DNA of 6,222 nucleotides from contig NZ_JAUMUL010000102.1 in the NCBI RefSeq assembly GCF_030530635.1, positions 1 to 6,222 on the forward strand. Reading direction: 5' to 3'. The position numbers and the translations under genes were made by a program. Origin of the DNA: Actinomyces sp. GTDB lineage: Bacteria > Actinomycetota > Actinomycetes > Actinomycetales > Actinomycetaceae. Under the pieces are notes generated by a model that did no database searches, was not told the DNA's origin, and worked only from the letters and a program-made list of their open reading frames with translations. Below are positions 1 through 5,973 of the stretch, piece by piece (within the stretch, counting starts at the first letter, position 1; each line of letters starts with the position of its first letter).

Positions 1-42
1 AACCAGCCCAGCAACTACCCGCCGCCGCTTGACAAACCACAT
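1..42 (-). CDS. Possible 5' end of a divergent gene (partial, runs off left edge)
   Basis: On the minus strand an ATG at 42 opens a frame that stays open to the window edge and reads MWFVKRRRVVAGLV. A short basic stretch (KRRR) followed by hydrophobic residues would fit the start of a signal peptide or a membrane anchor, as in a secreted or lipoprotein solute-binding protein. The only candidate ribosome binding site is a G-rich run (AGGTGGGGGG) about 7 bases upstream, which is weak. Fourteen codons are too few to identify a family, and an open frame this short is expected by chance in GC-rich DNA. Its position, divergent from the plus-strand iolG-like gene across a regulatory-looking leader, is the main reason to list it. 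Confidence 0.2.
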   Translation of the reverse strand, partial: MWFVKRRRVVAGLV

Positions 43-66
43 AGGGGCACCCCCCACCTGAGCCGC

Positions 67-88
67 GCCCCGGCACCCGCGCCGGGGC
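67..88. repeat. GC-rich hairpin in the left intergenic region
   Basis: An 8-bp perfect inverted repeat, GCCCCGGC (67-74) and GCCGGGGC (81-88), encloses a 6-base loop. No T run follows on either strand. It could be a terminator for a gene ending left of the window or part of the leader of a divergent transcript. Such GC-rich stems also arise by chance in this composition. Confidence 0.35.
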
Positions 89-127
89 CGCCCTCGGCCT
101 CGAACGCGGAACAGGCGACGAGAGGGG

Positions 128-156
128 TTGACTCTTCAGCCCCGAGGAGAGATGAT
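128..156 (+). promoter_or_regulatory. Candidate sigma-70-type promoter for the iolG-iolI operon
   Basis: TTGACT (128-133) matches five of six bases of the -35 consensus. It is followed 17 bases later by GATGAT (151-156), four of six bases of the -10 consensus. This is the best-spaced pair seen in the leader and lies about 120 bases upstream of the first start codon. The operator-like repeats begin at the -10 element, as expected for a repressed catabolic promoter. The assignment is by eye only. Confidence 0.4.
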
Positions 157-189
157 AACGACGTGAATTAACGCGTGTGAATTACGTGT
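153..189 (+). promoter_or_regulatory. Tandem operator-like repeats downstream of the promoter
   Basis: The octamer GTGAATTA occurs twice with a 14-base period, at 163-170 and 177-184. A degenerate third copy (TGATAACGACG, 153-163) precedes them. The outer edges, ACGTGAATT and AATTACGT, also form an imperfect inverted repeat. The block is AT-richer than its surroundings and lies just downstream of the candidate -10 element, where a repressor would block transcription. Inositol operons are commonly controlled by IolR-type repressors or LacI/GntR-family regulators. Which protein, if any, binds here cannot be told from this window. Confidence 0.4.
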
Positions 190-277
190 ATTCAGCCGGT
201 GGACAACGCCGTTCACCGACCCCGACATCGGCTCCGTATCGGCCCCTGACGCCGGACGGTCCCGAAAGGAACTCTTC

Positions 278-1279
278 ATGCAAACCTTCGCCCTCCTGGG
301 CGCAGGGTTCATCGGCCGCGTCCATGCCGAGAACCTGGCCGCCCAGCCGGATGTGGATTTCGCCCGGGTGTTCGACGTCGACACCTCCAGGTCCACCGAA
401 CTGGCCGAACGCCATGGGGCCTCCCCCACCACCGATCTGGACGCCGTTTTCGCCGATCCGGCAATTGACGCCGTCCTGATCGCCTCCTCCACTAACACTC
501 ACGCCGATCTACTCAAGCGATCCGCCGCCGCGGGAAAGGCCGTCTTCTGCGAGAAGCCCATCGACCTGTCACTAGAGGTGGCCCGGGAGGCGGCCACCGC
601 TGCGCGAGCCGCGGGAATTCCCGTAATGATGGACTTCAATCGCCGTTATGACGAGGCCTACGCGGCGGTTCACGACGCCGTACACTCCGGAGAGGTAGGC
701 CAGGTGGAACTCGTCTCCATGACCACCCGCGGCCCCTCACTGCCGCCACTGGCCTACCTGGAGGTCTCCGGCGGTCAGATGCGCGACCAGACCGTCCACT
801 TCTTCGACCTGCTGCGGTGGATCACCGGCCTCGAGCCGGTCGAGGTCTATGCAGCGGGCGCCGCCCTGGTCGACCCGGCTGTGGCCGAGGTGGGTGACGT
901 CGACACCTCTATCGCCGTACTGCGCTTGGACGGCGGCGCCCTGGTGCAGATCGACTCCCAGCGCCGCATCGGTTACGGCTACGACGAGCGCATTGAGGTC
1001 AACGGCTCGGTGCGCATGGTCGAGGCCGCCCGCCACCGCACCGGCTTCGTCAACCATTACGGTCCCGGCGAGCTGCGCACCAACGGACTGGACGTCGGCT
1101 GGTTCGAGCGCATCCGCGGCACCTACCGCAAAAGCCTGGACGCCTTCGTGAACGCCCTGGAGCACTCCGCACCGATACCGGCACCGCTCGAAGACGGCCT
1201 GCGAGCCCAGATCATCGCCGAGGCGGCCACGCAGTCCCTGCACAGCGGCCGACCGGTCACCATCCCGGACGGCCTGTAA
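278..1279 (+). CDS. iolG: Inositol 2-dehydrogenase-like oxidoreductase (Gfo/Idh/MocA family)
   Basis: Predicted cytoplasmic NAD-dependent dehydrogenase that oxidises an inositol hydroxyl to a keto group, giving an inosose. The 333-residue length is normal for the family. The N-terminal Rossmann fold shows GAGFIG (residues 8-13). Asp33 ends the second strand, which favours NAD over NADP. The family motif CEKP is at 91-94 with catalytic Lys93. The C-terminal domain carries MRDQTVHFFD, giving the Asp170/His174 pair that corresponds to Asp172/His176 of Bacillus subtilis IolG. The segment GYGYDERIEV (232-241) resembles the inositol dehydrogenase branch. The ATG start has AAAGGA seven bases upstream. 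It is the first gene of a two-gene operon with an IolI-like isomerase and is a diverged paralogue of the dehydrogenase at 4876-5886. Family assignment is secure. The substrate could be myo-, scyllo- or D-chiro-inositol, or less likely another polyol or sugar. Confidence 0.85.
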   Translation: MQTFALLGAGFIGRVHAENLAAQPDVDFARVFDVDTSRSTELAERHGASPTTDLDAVFADPAIDAVLIASSTNTHADLLKRSAAAGKAVFCEKPIDLSLEVAREAATAARAAGIPVMMDFNRRYDEAYAAVHDAVHSGEVGQVELVSMTTRGPSLPPLAYLEVSGGQMRDQTVHFFDLLRWITGLEPVEVYAAGAALVDPAVAEVGDVDTSIAVLRLDGGALVQIDSQRRIGYGYDERIEVNGSVRMVEAARHRTGFVNHYGPGELRTNGLDVGWFERIRGTYRKSLDAFVNALEHSAPIPAPLEDGLRAQIIAEAATQSLHSGRPVTIPDGL

Positions 1280-1288
1280 GCCCGTCCT

Positions 1289-1317
1289 CGCCGGCGACGC
1301 CCACTGCGTCGCCGGCG
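1289..1317 (+). terminator. Intercistronic hairpin between iolG-like and iolI-like genes
   Basis: A perfect 12-bp inverted repeat, CGCCGGCGACGC (1289-1300) and GCGTCGCCGGCG (1306-1317), has a 5-base loop. It starts 10 bases after the dehydrogenase stop codon and is followed by the short T-rich run CTTATTC. It could work as a partial terminator that lowers expression of the downstream gene, or as a 3'-end stabiliser of the first cistron. No separate promoter is obvious in the 59 bases between it and the next start. Confidence 0.5.
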
Positions 1318-1376
1318 CTTATTCATCCCGATAGCCCCGGCGACCCGAACACAACCACGATCGAAGGAGATCACCC

Positions 1377-2240
1377 ATGAAACTGTCCATGAATGTCACC
1401 TCCACCTTCCACGGCACCGCCCTCAACGACATCACCGTCGCCAAGGATGTCGGATTCGAGGGCATTGAGCTGCAGAGCCCGAAGCTCTGGCGCTACCTCG
1501 ACGCCGGCTTCACCCCCGAGTCACTCCTGCCGCATTTGGAGGGGATCGAGGTCTCTGGCATCGGCGCCCTGCAGGAGGACGAGCCGGAGGCCTTCCGCGC
1601 CGAGGCGGAAAAACTGGCACATGTCGGCGAGGTGGTCGGCGCCCCGGCCATGCAGATGTGCACCGGCCCGGTCGACGTCACCGTCGTACAAGACTTCAAG
1701 GCGGGCCGTCTGGCCGACGACGACCCCCGCTTCCGCGGTCTGCTCGGACGCCCGGACACCGAGGTCATTGCGGAAACCGCTAAGAACGTAGCGCTGGCCG
1801 CAGACATCGCCGCCGATCACGGCCTGGACCTGTTCCTAGAACCGCTCGGCTGGGCGCCGGTGTGCCACGTCAACCAGGCGCTGGAGATTCTGGAGCGCAT
1901 CAACCGTCCCAATGCGAAGATCGTCGTGGACTTCTGGCACTTCTGGGTGACGGGTTCGACCCCGCAGGAGGTTGCCGAGCTGGACAAGGAGCTGATCAGT
2001 GCCGTCCACGTGTGTGACGGCCTGCCCGTACCCGCCGGCGAGGTGCCCGACCAGGGCGTGTCTCGTAATGTGTGGACCGGCGGTGGTTCCATCCCACTGC
2101 AGGAGTGGGTCGACGCCGTCAAGGCGACCGGATATGACGGCTGGTACTGCTCGGAGATCTTTCACGACCACTCCGCCGAGCTGGACTTCCACCTGGTGGC
2201 TCAGACGCTGCTGAACGAGATGCAGATTCTCACCGCGTAG
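1377..2240 (+). CDS. iolI: IolI-like inosose isomerase (xylose isomerase-like TIM barrel)
   Basis: A 287-residue single-domain TIM barrel of the AP endonuclease 2/sugar phosphate isomerase-epimerase superfamily, predicted cytoplasmic and divalent-metal dependent. In Bacillus, IolI interconverts 2-keto-myo-inositol and 1-keto-D-chiro-inositol. The four expected metal ligands are visible: Glu155 (FLEPLGW), Asp185 (VVDFWHF), His211 (VHVCDG) and Glu260 (CSEIF). As recalled, IolI shares the start MKLxxN, a CxVN segment after the first ligand, an FHF-like stretch after the Asp, and a VWxGxG loop before the last helix (here VWTGGG, 232-237). Residues about 106-130 form a charged insertion I do not recall in Bacillus IolI. 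The ATG has AAGGAG seven bases upstream, and the gene follows the dehydrogenase with a 97-base gap. Alternatives are IolE-type inosose dehydratase or a sugar epimerase. The superfamily is certain, the exact reaction is not. Confidence 0.75.
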   Translation: MKLSMNVTSTFHGTALNDITVAKDVGFEGIELQSPKLWRYLDAGFTPESLLPHLEGIEVSGIGALQEDEPEAFRAEAEKLAHVGEVVGAPAMQMCTGPVDVTVVQDFKAGRLADDDPRFRGLLGRPDTEVIAETAKNVALAADIAADHGLDLFLEPLGWAPVCHVNQALEILERINRPNAKIVVDFWHFWVTGSTPQEVAELDKELISAVHVCDGLPVPAGEVPDQGVSRNVWTGGGSIPLQEWVDAVKATGYDGWYCSEIFHDHSAELDFHLVAQTLLNEMQILTA

Positions 2241-2249
2241 GAATGCCGC

Positions 2250-2293
2250 AGCGCCCCAGTTGGCCAGGGCTTTCCCCGGCCAACTGGGGCGCT
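2250..2293. terminator. Bidirectional terminator between convergent genes
   Basis: A perfect 16-bp inverted repeat, AGCGCCCCAGTTGGCC (2250-2265) and its complement (2278-2293), encloses 12 bases. Inside these, GGG and CCC can add three more pairs around a CTTT loop. It starts 10 bases after the iolI-like stop and lies 43 bases beyond the transporter stop, so it can serve both converging transcripts. There is no long T run on either side, which is common for actinobacterial terminators. Confidence 0.8.
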
Positions 2294-2336
2294 TGCGTTG
2301 CGCCGTCCCCGGCACGCACCGGGAACGCGATGGGCT

Positions 2337-3791
2337 TTACCTGCCCCGCTTGAAGAGTTCGCCGCTCATCACATCGGCCTCAAGCTGCTCCAGCGTGCGC
2401 CCCTTGGTCTCGGGCACGAAGAGGAAGAAGAAGATGAAGGCCACGACGTTCAGCGCGGCGAAGGCGAGGAAGGACATGGACAGTCCGATGGCCGCGATGA
2501 CGCTGGCAAAGACCAAACCGAGGATGGAGTTGGTCATCCACAGCACGAAGACGGACAGGCCCATGCCGAAGGCGCGCATCTTCAGCGGGAAGATCTCCGA
2601 GAGCGTCACCCAGGTGGCCACGTTCAAGCACAGCTGCATGGCCCCGACGAAGAACACGATCAGCGCCAGCAGTACGAAGGGCTTGGCCCCTCCCTCCGGT
2701 AGAAAACGTGCCGCGGAGGCAATGAGCACGTGCGATACCGCGACCAGACCGTAGCCCCACAGGAAGGTCTTGCGCCGAGAGAAACGGTCCATCATCTGCA
2801 GGGCGATGATCGCGGCGATAACCGAGATCGTGGCCGGAGCGATGTTGGCAATGAGGGCCGCACCTGTGCTGAATCCGGACTCCTCGAGTACCCGCTCACC
2901 GTAGTAGAGGATGGAGTTGATACCGGTAGTCTGCTGGAAGAAGCCGATGCCGCAGCCGATTAGGACGATGCGCACCAGGTTCTTGTTGGAGAAGATCTCC
3001 TTGATCGACATGTTGACCCGGCTGGCCTCCTCCTTGGAGGCGGCCTGGATCTCGGCCAGTTCGGGCGCTGCCCGCCCCTCGGGCCTGAGGTCGTCGAGGA
3101 TCTTGAGGGCCTCCTCCTCGCGGCCCTTATCGGCCAACCAACGGGGAGACTCGGGCAGGCGGGTCACTCCGAGCAGCAGGAGGATGGCGGGGACGGCCGC
3201 CAGTGCGAACATGGCTCGCCACACCCACGGGTATTCATTGCCCCAGACGTTGCCGATGATGGCGTTCATGACGATGGCCAGGAGCTGACCGGTCACGATC
3301 ATCATCTCATTGCGACCGGCCAGGGAGCCGCGGATCTCATACGGGGCGAGCTCGGCCAGGTAGACCGGAACCACCACGGAGGCCGAGCCGACGGCGAGCC
3401 CCAGGACGACGCGGCCAACGGCCAGCATGGGCAGGTTGACGGCGGCGACGACGACGACCACACCCACGATGAACAGGGAGGCCATGACGGTGATCGTGGT
3501 CTTGCGGCCGATCCTGTCCGAGATGCGACCACCGGTCAGAGCACCAACGGCGCTGGCGAACAGCAGCGAACTGACGGCGATGCCAAGACCGAAATCGGTC
3601 AGATCCAGCTGGTCGGGCCGCACCATGAAGCTCTGAGCGCCGTTGATGACGCTGGTGTCGTAGCCGAAGAGCAGTCCACCCAGAGTGGCAATCAGGGCGA
3701 CGACGGTCAGGCGGGCACGGTAGGGACCGGGTGTGAGTGGAGGCAGCTTGGTGCCACCGGTTTGCGCGGTGGCAGTTGGGCTATGGGACAC
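2337..3791 (-). CDS. iolT: Sugar-porter MFS transporter, probable inositol/H+ symporter
   Basis: Integral membrane protein of the major facilitator superfamily, sugar porter family, about 12 hydrophobic segments in 484 residues, usual for the family. It probably imports inositol with protons. Family signatures in order: GLLFGYDTSVINGAQ (39-53), GGRISDRIGRK (87-97), VYLAELAP and RGS around 143-155, PESPRWL (213-219) opening the central cytoplasmic loop, QQTTGINSILYY (286-297), DRFSRRK (335-341), SEIFPLKMR (398-406) and VPETKGRTLEQLE (459-471). The stretch RNEMMIVTGQ (160-169) with NAIIGN after it resembles actinobacterial IolT-type inositol carriers, as recalled. A GTG start at 3791 is chosen because AAAGGAG lies five bases upstream; a TTG 19 codons earlier lacks such a site. 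It is convergent with the iolG-iolI operon and separated from iolH by a terminator and AT-rich control DNA, so it is probably transcribed alone. Substrate could also be another polyol or hexose. Confidence 0.85.
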   Translation of the reverse strand: MSHSPTATAQTGGTKLPPLTPGPYRARLTVVALIATLGGLLFGYDTSVINGAQSFMVRPDQLDLTDFGLGIAVSSLLFASAVGALTGGRISDRIGRKTTITVMASLFIVGVVVVVAAVNLPMLAVGRVVLGLAVGSASVVVPVYLAELAPYEIRGSLAGRNEMMIVTGQLLAIVMNAIIGNVWGNEYPWVWRAMFALAAVPAILLLLGVTRLPESPRWLADKGREEEALKILDDLRPEGRAAPELAEIQAASKEEASRVNMSIKEIFSNKNLVRIVLIGCGIGFFQQTTGINSILYYGERVLEESGFSTGAALIANIAPATISVIAAIIALQMMDRFSRRKTFLWGYGLVAVSHVLIASAARFLPEGGAKPFVLLALIVFFVGAMQLCLNVATWVTLSEIFPLKMRAFGMGLSVFVLWMTNSILGLVFASVIAAIGLSMSFLAFAALNVVAFIFFFLFVPETKGRTLEQLEADVMSGELFKRGR

Positions 3792-3796
3792 ATTGA

Positions 3797-3803
3797 CTCC
3801 TTT
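3797..3803 (-). promoter_or_regulatory. Ribosome binding site deciding the GTG start of iolT
   Basis: AAAGGAG on the minus strand ends five bases before the GTG at 3791. The longer reading frame from the TTG at 3848 has no comparable site and would run through this one, so the shorter protein is preferred. Confidence 0.8.
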
Positions 3804-3837
3804 GTCGGTTCGATCAGTCGAGGTCACGCTAGCACGC

Positions 3838-3925
3838 ACAAGGACCAAATGTCAGGACAAATCTTGGCAAGTGATCTACCTCATTATTTGCGAACCATAT
3901 TTTTAATGAATGACTTATAGGGCAT
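3838..3925 (-). promoter_or_regulatory. AT-rich promoter/operator region upstream of iolT
   Basis: This is the most AT-rich stretch of the window, between the iolH terminator and the transporter start. On the minus strand TTCATT (3905-3910) and AATAAT (3883-3888), spaced by 16 bases, are a possible -35/-10 pair. TATAAG near 3917-3922 is another -10-like hexamer. Two repeat structures could be operators: an inverted repeat TCATTA (3881-3886) / TAATGA (3904-3909), and a direct repeat AGGACCAAAT (3841-3850) / AGGACAAAT (3854-3862). The inverted repeat spans the candidate promoter elements, which would suit repression. Confidence 0.45.
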
Positions 3926-3928
3926 CCA

Positions 3929-3959
3929 GGCCGGCCGCCCCGCGCGGGAGCGGCCGGCC
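3929..3959 (-). terminator. Terminator of the iolG-iolH operon
   Basis: GGCCGGCCG (3929-3937) pairs perfectly with CGGCCGGCC (3951-3959). Inner GC-rich bases, including the palindrome CCCGCGCGGG, can lengthen the stem. It lies six bases after the iolH-like stop codon on the minus strand. No T run follows directly. It likely insulates the transporter gene from read-through. Confidence 0.7.
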
Positions 3960-3965
3960 CCGGAT

Positions 3966-4838
3966 TCAGACGCCGAACTCCTGGGTCAGGCGCTCCAGCG
4001 CGGCCTTGTTGTACTCATCGGCCCACTCATGCCAGCCGAAGATGCACACGGAGACGACACCGTCGAAGTCGACCTCGCGCAGCGTCGAGAAGACCTGCTC
4101 CCACGGGACCTCGCCGTTGCCGATGGCGTTGTGCTGATGCACGGTGACGTCGGCGCCCGGCGGGTTGATGATGTACCGGTTGCCGTCGTTGATGCGGTGG
4201 TTGAATCCGTCGGAGACGTGCACCTCGCGGAGCTTGCCGGCCGCCGCGGCGGTACGGATCATCCGGTCGGCGTCACCGGCGCCGTCGGACAGGTGGAAGG
4301 TGTGCGGGCAGCAGTACTCGTAGCCGAGCCAGTCCTTGTCAACACTGCGGACGAGTTCGAGGGCCCGGTCGTGCAACTCGACGAAGTCGTAGGGGTGCGC
4401 CTCCATGTTCAGGCGGATGCCGTACTTCTCAAAGTGCGGGACCAGCTCCTCAATGGACTTGTACCACTGCTGCTCGGAACGGCTGGCTCGGTTACGGTCG
4501 CCGGAGAACTCCGAGACGATGTCGCGTACGTCCAGGGCGTCGGCCAGTTCCAGCAGACGCCGCCAGTTGCGCACCTGCGCCTGCCGCTCGGCCTCATCCG
4601 GTGAGGACCAGTTGAACACGGGGTTGAGGGTGCGCACCTTGACGCCCGAGTCCTTCTCCGCCTGCTTGAGTTCAGCGATGAAGGCCCGGTCGGCCTTGGG
4701 GTAGTGGTGCCACAGGTGGAACTCATTGTTGGGCGACAGCTCCACGTACTTGAACCCGAGCTCGGCAGCCTTGTGCAGCGTGTCGGCAGTGGACATGCTC
4801 AGGTAGTACATGTTCGGGTCAAGGGCGATGTCGACCAT
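3966..4838 (-). CDS. iolH: IolH-like TIM-barrel protein of inositol catabolism
   Basis: A 290-residue TIM-barrel protein of the sugar phosphate isomerase/epimerase superfamily, predicted cytoplasmic. It resembles IolH, a member of inositol operons whose exact reaction is not well defined. IolH-like features, as recalled: the PKAD segment (47-50), FNWSSPDE (75-82), the EFSG stretch (110-113), HTFHL (179-183), NPPG (225-228) followed by VHQH (233-236), and IGNGEVPW (239-246) before the last strand. Of the usual metal ligands, Glu146 (NMEAHPYDF) and His207 (VHVSDG) are present. The Asp position falls in YEYCCPHTFH and the last-strand Glu position in VCIFGWHE, so the metal site is unusual or lost. 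The ATG at 4838 is chosen because AAAGGAG lies seven bases upstream; the frame extends far upstream but that part lies antisense-free over the next gene in another frame. It is 37 bases downstream of iolG and last in its operon. Confidence 0.75.
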   Translation of the reverse strand: MVDIALDPNMYYLSMSTADTLHKAAELGFKYVELSPNNEFHLWHHYPKADRAFIAELKQAEKDSGVKVRTLNPVFNWSSPDEAERQAQVRNWRRLLELADALDVRDIVSEFSGDRNRASRSEQQWYKSIEELVPHFEKYGIRLNMEAHPYDFVELHDRALELVRSVDKDWLGYEYCCPHTFHLSDGAGDADRMIRTAAAAGKLREVHVSDGFNHRINDGNRYIINPPGADVTVHQHNAIGNGEVPWEQVFSTLREVDFDGVVSVCIFGWHEWADEYNKAALERLTQEFGV

Positions 4839-4845
4839 GAGGCCT

Positions 4846-4852
4846 CTCCTTT
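4846..4852 (-). promoter_or_regulatory. Ribosome binding site deciding the iolH start
   Basis: AAAGGAG on the minus strand lies seven bases before the ATG at 4838, inside the short gap after the iolG stop codon. It marks the true start within a frame that otherwise stays open back into iolG. Confidence 0.8.
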
Positions 4853-4875
4853 CGGTTGTTCTTTCCCGGCCGGCG

Positions 4876-5886
4876 TCAGGCGTAGAAGTCCGGCTTGTCG
4901 ATGAGGGTGACATCCACCAGCGGGGAGGACGCGTCCTCCAGGGAGGCGACGGCGGCATCGACGACGGAGGTGGCGGCGTAGCCGTCCCAGGAGGTCGAGC
5001 CGGTGTGCTCATCGCGGGCGACGGCGTTGATCCACTCCTGGAACTCGCGGTTGAAGGCGCCCTGGAAGCGGTCGATATGCGACTGGCACATGGCGTTGCG
5101 GTTGCCGTGGGCGTCGCGGATATGGATCTTCTCCTGGTCGCCCAGCCGCACCGCCGCGGTCTCGAGCACGAGTTCGCACTCGATGGAGTAGGCCCACTGC
5201 AGGTTGACGTTGACCTCGTCGTCGATGCGCACGCCGGACTCGGTGTACATGACCACAACCACCGGATCGATCAGGTGCTCGAAGCGGTGGGTGGTGGACT
5301 TCGGGCGCTCGACGCGGACCTTGACGATCTCCTCCCCCAGCAGCCAGCGCATGGTGTCGATCTCATGGATGGCGGTGTCGTCGATAGCCATGCGCGAGGT
5401 GTAGGACTCCGGGACGGAGGGGTTGCGGTGGCGGTTGTGGACCAGCAGCGCCTGGCCGTGCTCGCCCGCCTCCAGGACGGCCTTCATCTCGTTGTAGGCG
5501 GCGTCGAAGCGCCGCATGAAGCCGACGGTAACCAGCTTCTTACCGGCCTTCTGCTCGGCCTCCATGATCGCGATGCAGTCCTCGGCCGTGGTGGCCAGGG
5601 GTTTCTCACACAGGACGTACTTGCCGGCCTCAATGCACTTGATGACATCGGGAGCGTGAACCTTGCCGAAAGTGGCGATGACGACGGCGTCGACCTCGGG
5701 GTCACCCACCAGCTCGTCGGAGGTGTCGTAGACCTTGGCGCCGTAGGGCTCAGCGGCTGAAGCGGCGGCGTCGTGGTTGATGTCCGCCACGGCGACGATC
5801 TTGCCGCCGGACAGCTCGTTGGTGATGCGGGCTAGGTGGGCGCGGCCCATGCCGCCGGCGCCGATGAGACCAATGCGAACGGTCAT
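4876..5886 (-). CDS. iolG: Inositol 2-dehydrogenase (Gfo/Idh/MocA family)
   Basis: Predicted cytoplasmic NAD-dependent dehydrogenase converting myo-inositol, or a stereoisomer, to an inosose, the first step of inositol catabolism. Its 336 residues match the family. The Rossmann motif GAGGMG is at 9-14, with Asp35 at the end of strand two favouring NAD. CEKP at 93-96 supplies catalytic Lys95. IDDTAIHEID (168-177) supplies Asp170 and His174. The strings GFMRRFDAAY (122-131), HRNPSV (153-158) and SYTSRMAIDDTAIHEID resemble actinobacterial IolG as recalled, more closely than the paralogue at 278-1279. WAYS (231-234) stands where many relatives have YGYD. The ATG at 5886 has a moderate site, AAGGA, 11 bases upstream. 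It lies between a TIM-barrel gene (87-base gap with a hairpin) and iolH (37-base gap) on the same strand. Family is certain, inositol as substrate is likely, the exact isomer is unknown. Confidence 0.88.
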   Translation of the reverse strand: MTVRIGLIGAGGMGRAHLARITNELSGGKIVAVADINHDAAASAAEPYGAKVYDTSDELVGDPEVDAVVIATFGKVHAPDVIKCIEAGKYVLCEKPLATTAEDCIAIMEAEQKAGKKLVTVGFMRRFDAAYNEMKAVLEAGEHGQALLVHNRHRNPSVPESYTSRMAIDDTAIHEIDTMRWLLGEEIVKVRVERPKSTTHRFEHLIDPVVVVMYTESGVRIDDEVNVNLQWAYSIECELVLETAAVRLGDQEKIHIRDAHGNRNAMCQSHIDRFQGAFNREFQEWINAVARDEHTGSTSWDGYAATSVVDAAVASLEDASSPLVDVTLIDKPDFYA

Positions 5887-5936
5887 GATTTCTCTCTTCC
5901 TTGAGGATTCGTTGCGGGTGTGGGTTTGCGGATGTG

Positions 5937-5964
5937 CTCGGCGACCCCTCCCGGGGCCGCCGAG
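5937..5964 (-). repeat. Intercistronic hairpin upstream of the second iolG
   Basis: On the minus strand, CTCGGCGGCCCC pairs with GGGGTCGCCGAG, 12 pairs including one G-T, around the 4-base loop GGGA, which fits the GNRA pattern. It starts 9 bases after the stop codon of the upstream TIM-barrel gene and ends 50 bases before the iolG start. No T run follows, so it may be an RNA stabiliser or processing element, or a partial terminator, within the operon. Confidence 0.5.
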
Positions 5965-5973
5965 CGATGCCGA

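Noticed and set aside
29..34. Perfect TTGACA -35 hexamer
   Set aside because: The position 16-18 bases downstream is GC-rich (CCCCCACC), with no -10-like sequence. It also overlaps the possible divergent start.
1..168. Plus-strand frame 1 open from the window edge to a TAA at 169-171
   Set aside because: The 56 codons give Pro/Ala/Arg-rich low-complexity sequence and overlap the hairpin, promoter and repeats. It has no start in the window and no recognisable domain. It could be a C-terminal tail but nothing supports that.
136..502. Minus-strand open frames over the leader and the 5' end of the first iolG
   Set aside because: They are shadows of a gene with an intact Rossmann motif on the plus strand, low-complexity in composition and without ribosome binding sites.
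3792..3848. TTG start at 3848 giving a 503-residue transporter
   Set aside because: It has no Shine-Dalgarno sequence, and the added 19 residues are unlike sugar-porter N-termini. The GTG at 3791 has AAAGGAG five bases upstream.
4839..5258. N-terminal extension of the iolH reading frame back to 5258 (430-residue version)
   Set aside because: The extra 140 residues are low-complexity Ser/Thr/Pro/Arg-rich sequence lying out of frame over the well-supported iolG gene on the same strand. A good ribosome binding site precedes the ATG at 4838, where IolH similarity begins.
4810..5760. 316-residue plus-strand open frame rich in Val, Gly, Asp and Leu
   Set aside because: It is antisense to the iolG gene and the iolG-iolH junction, has no family motifs, and is of the kind expected opposite GC-rich codons. 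The minus-strand genes carry clear catalytic motifs.
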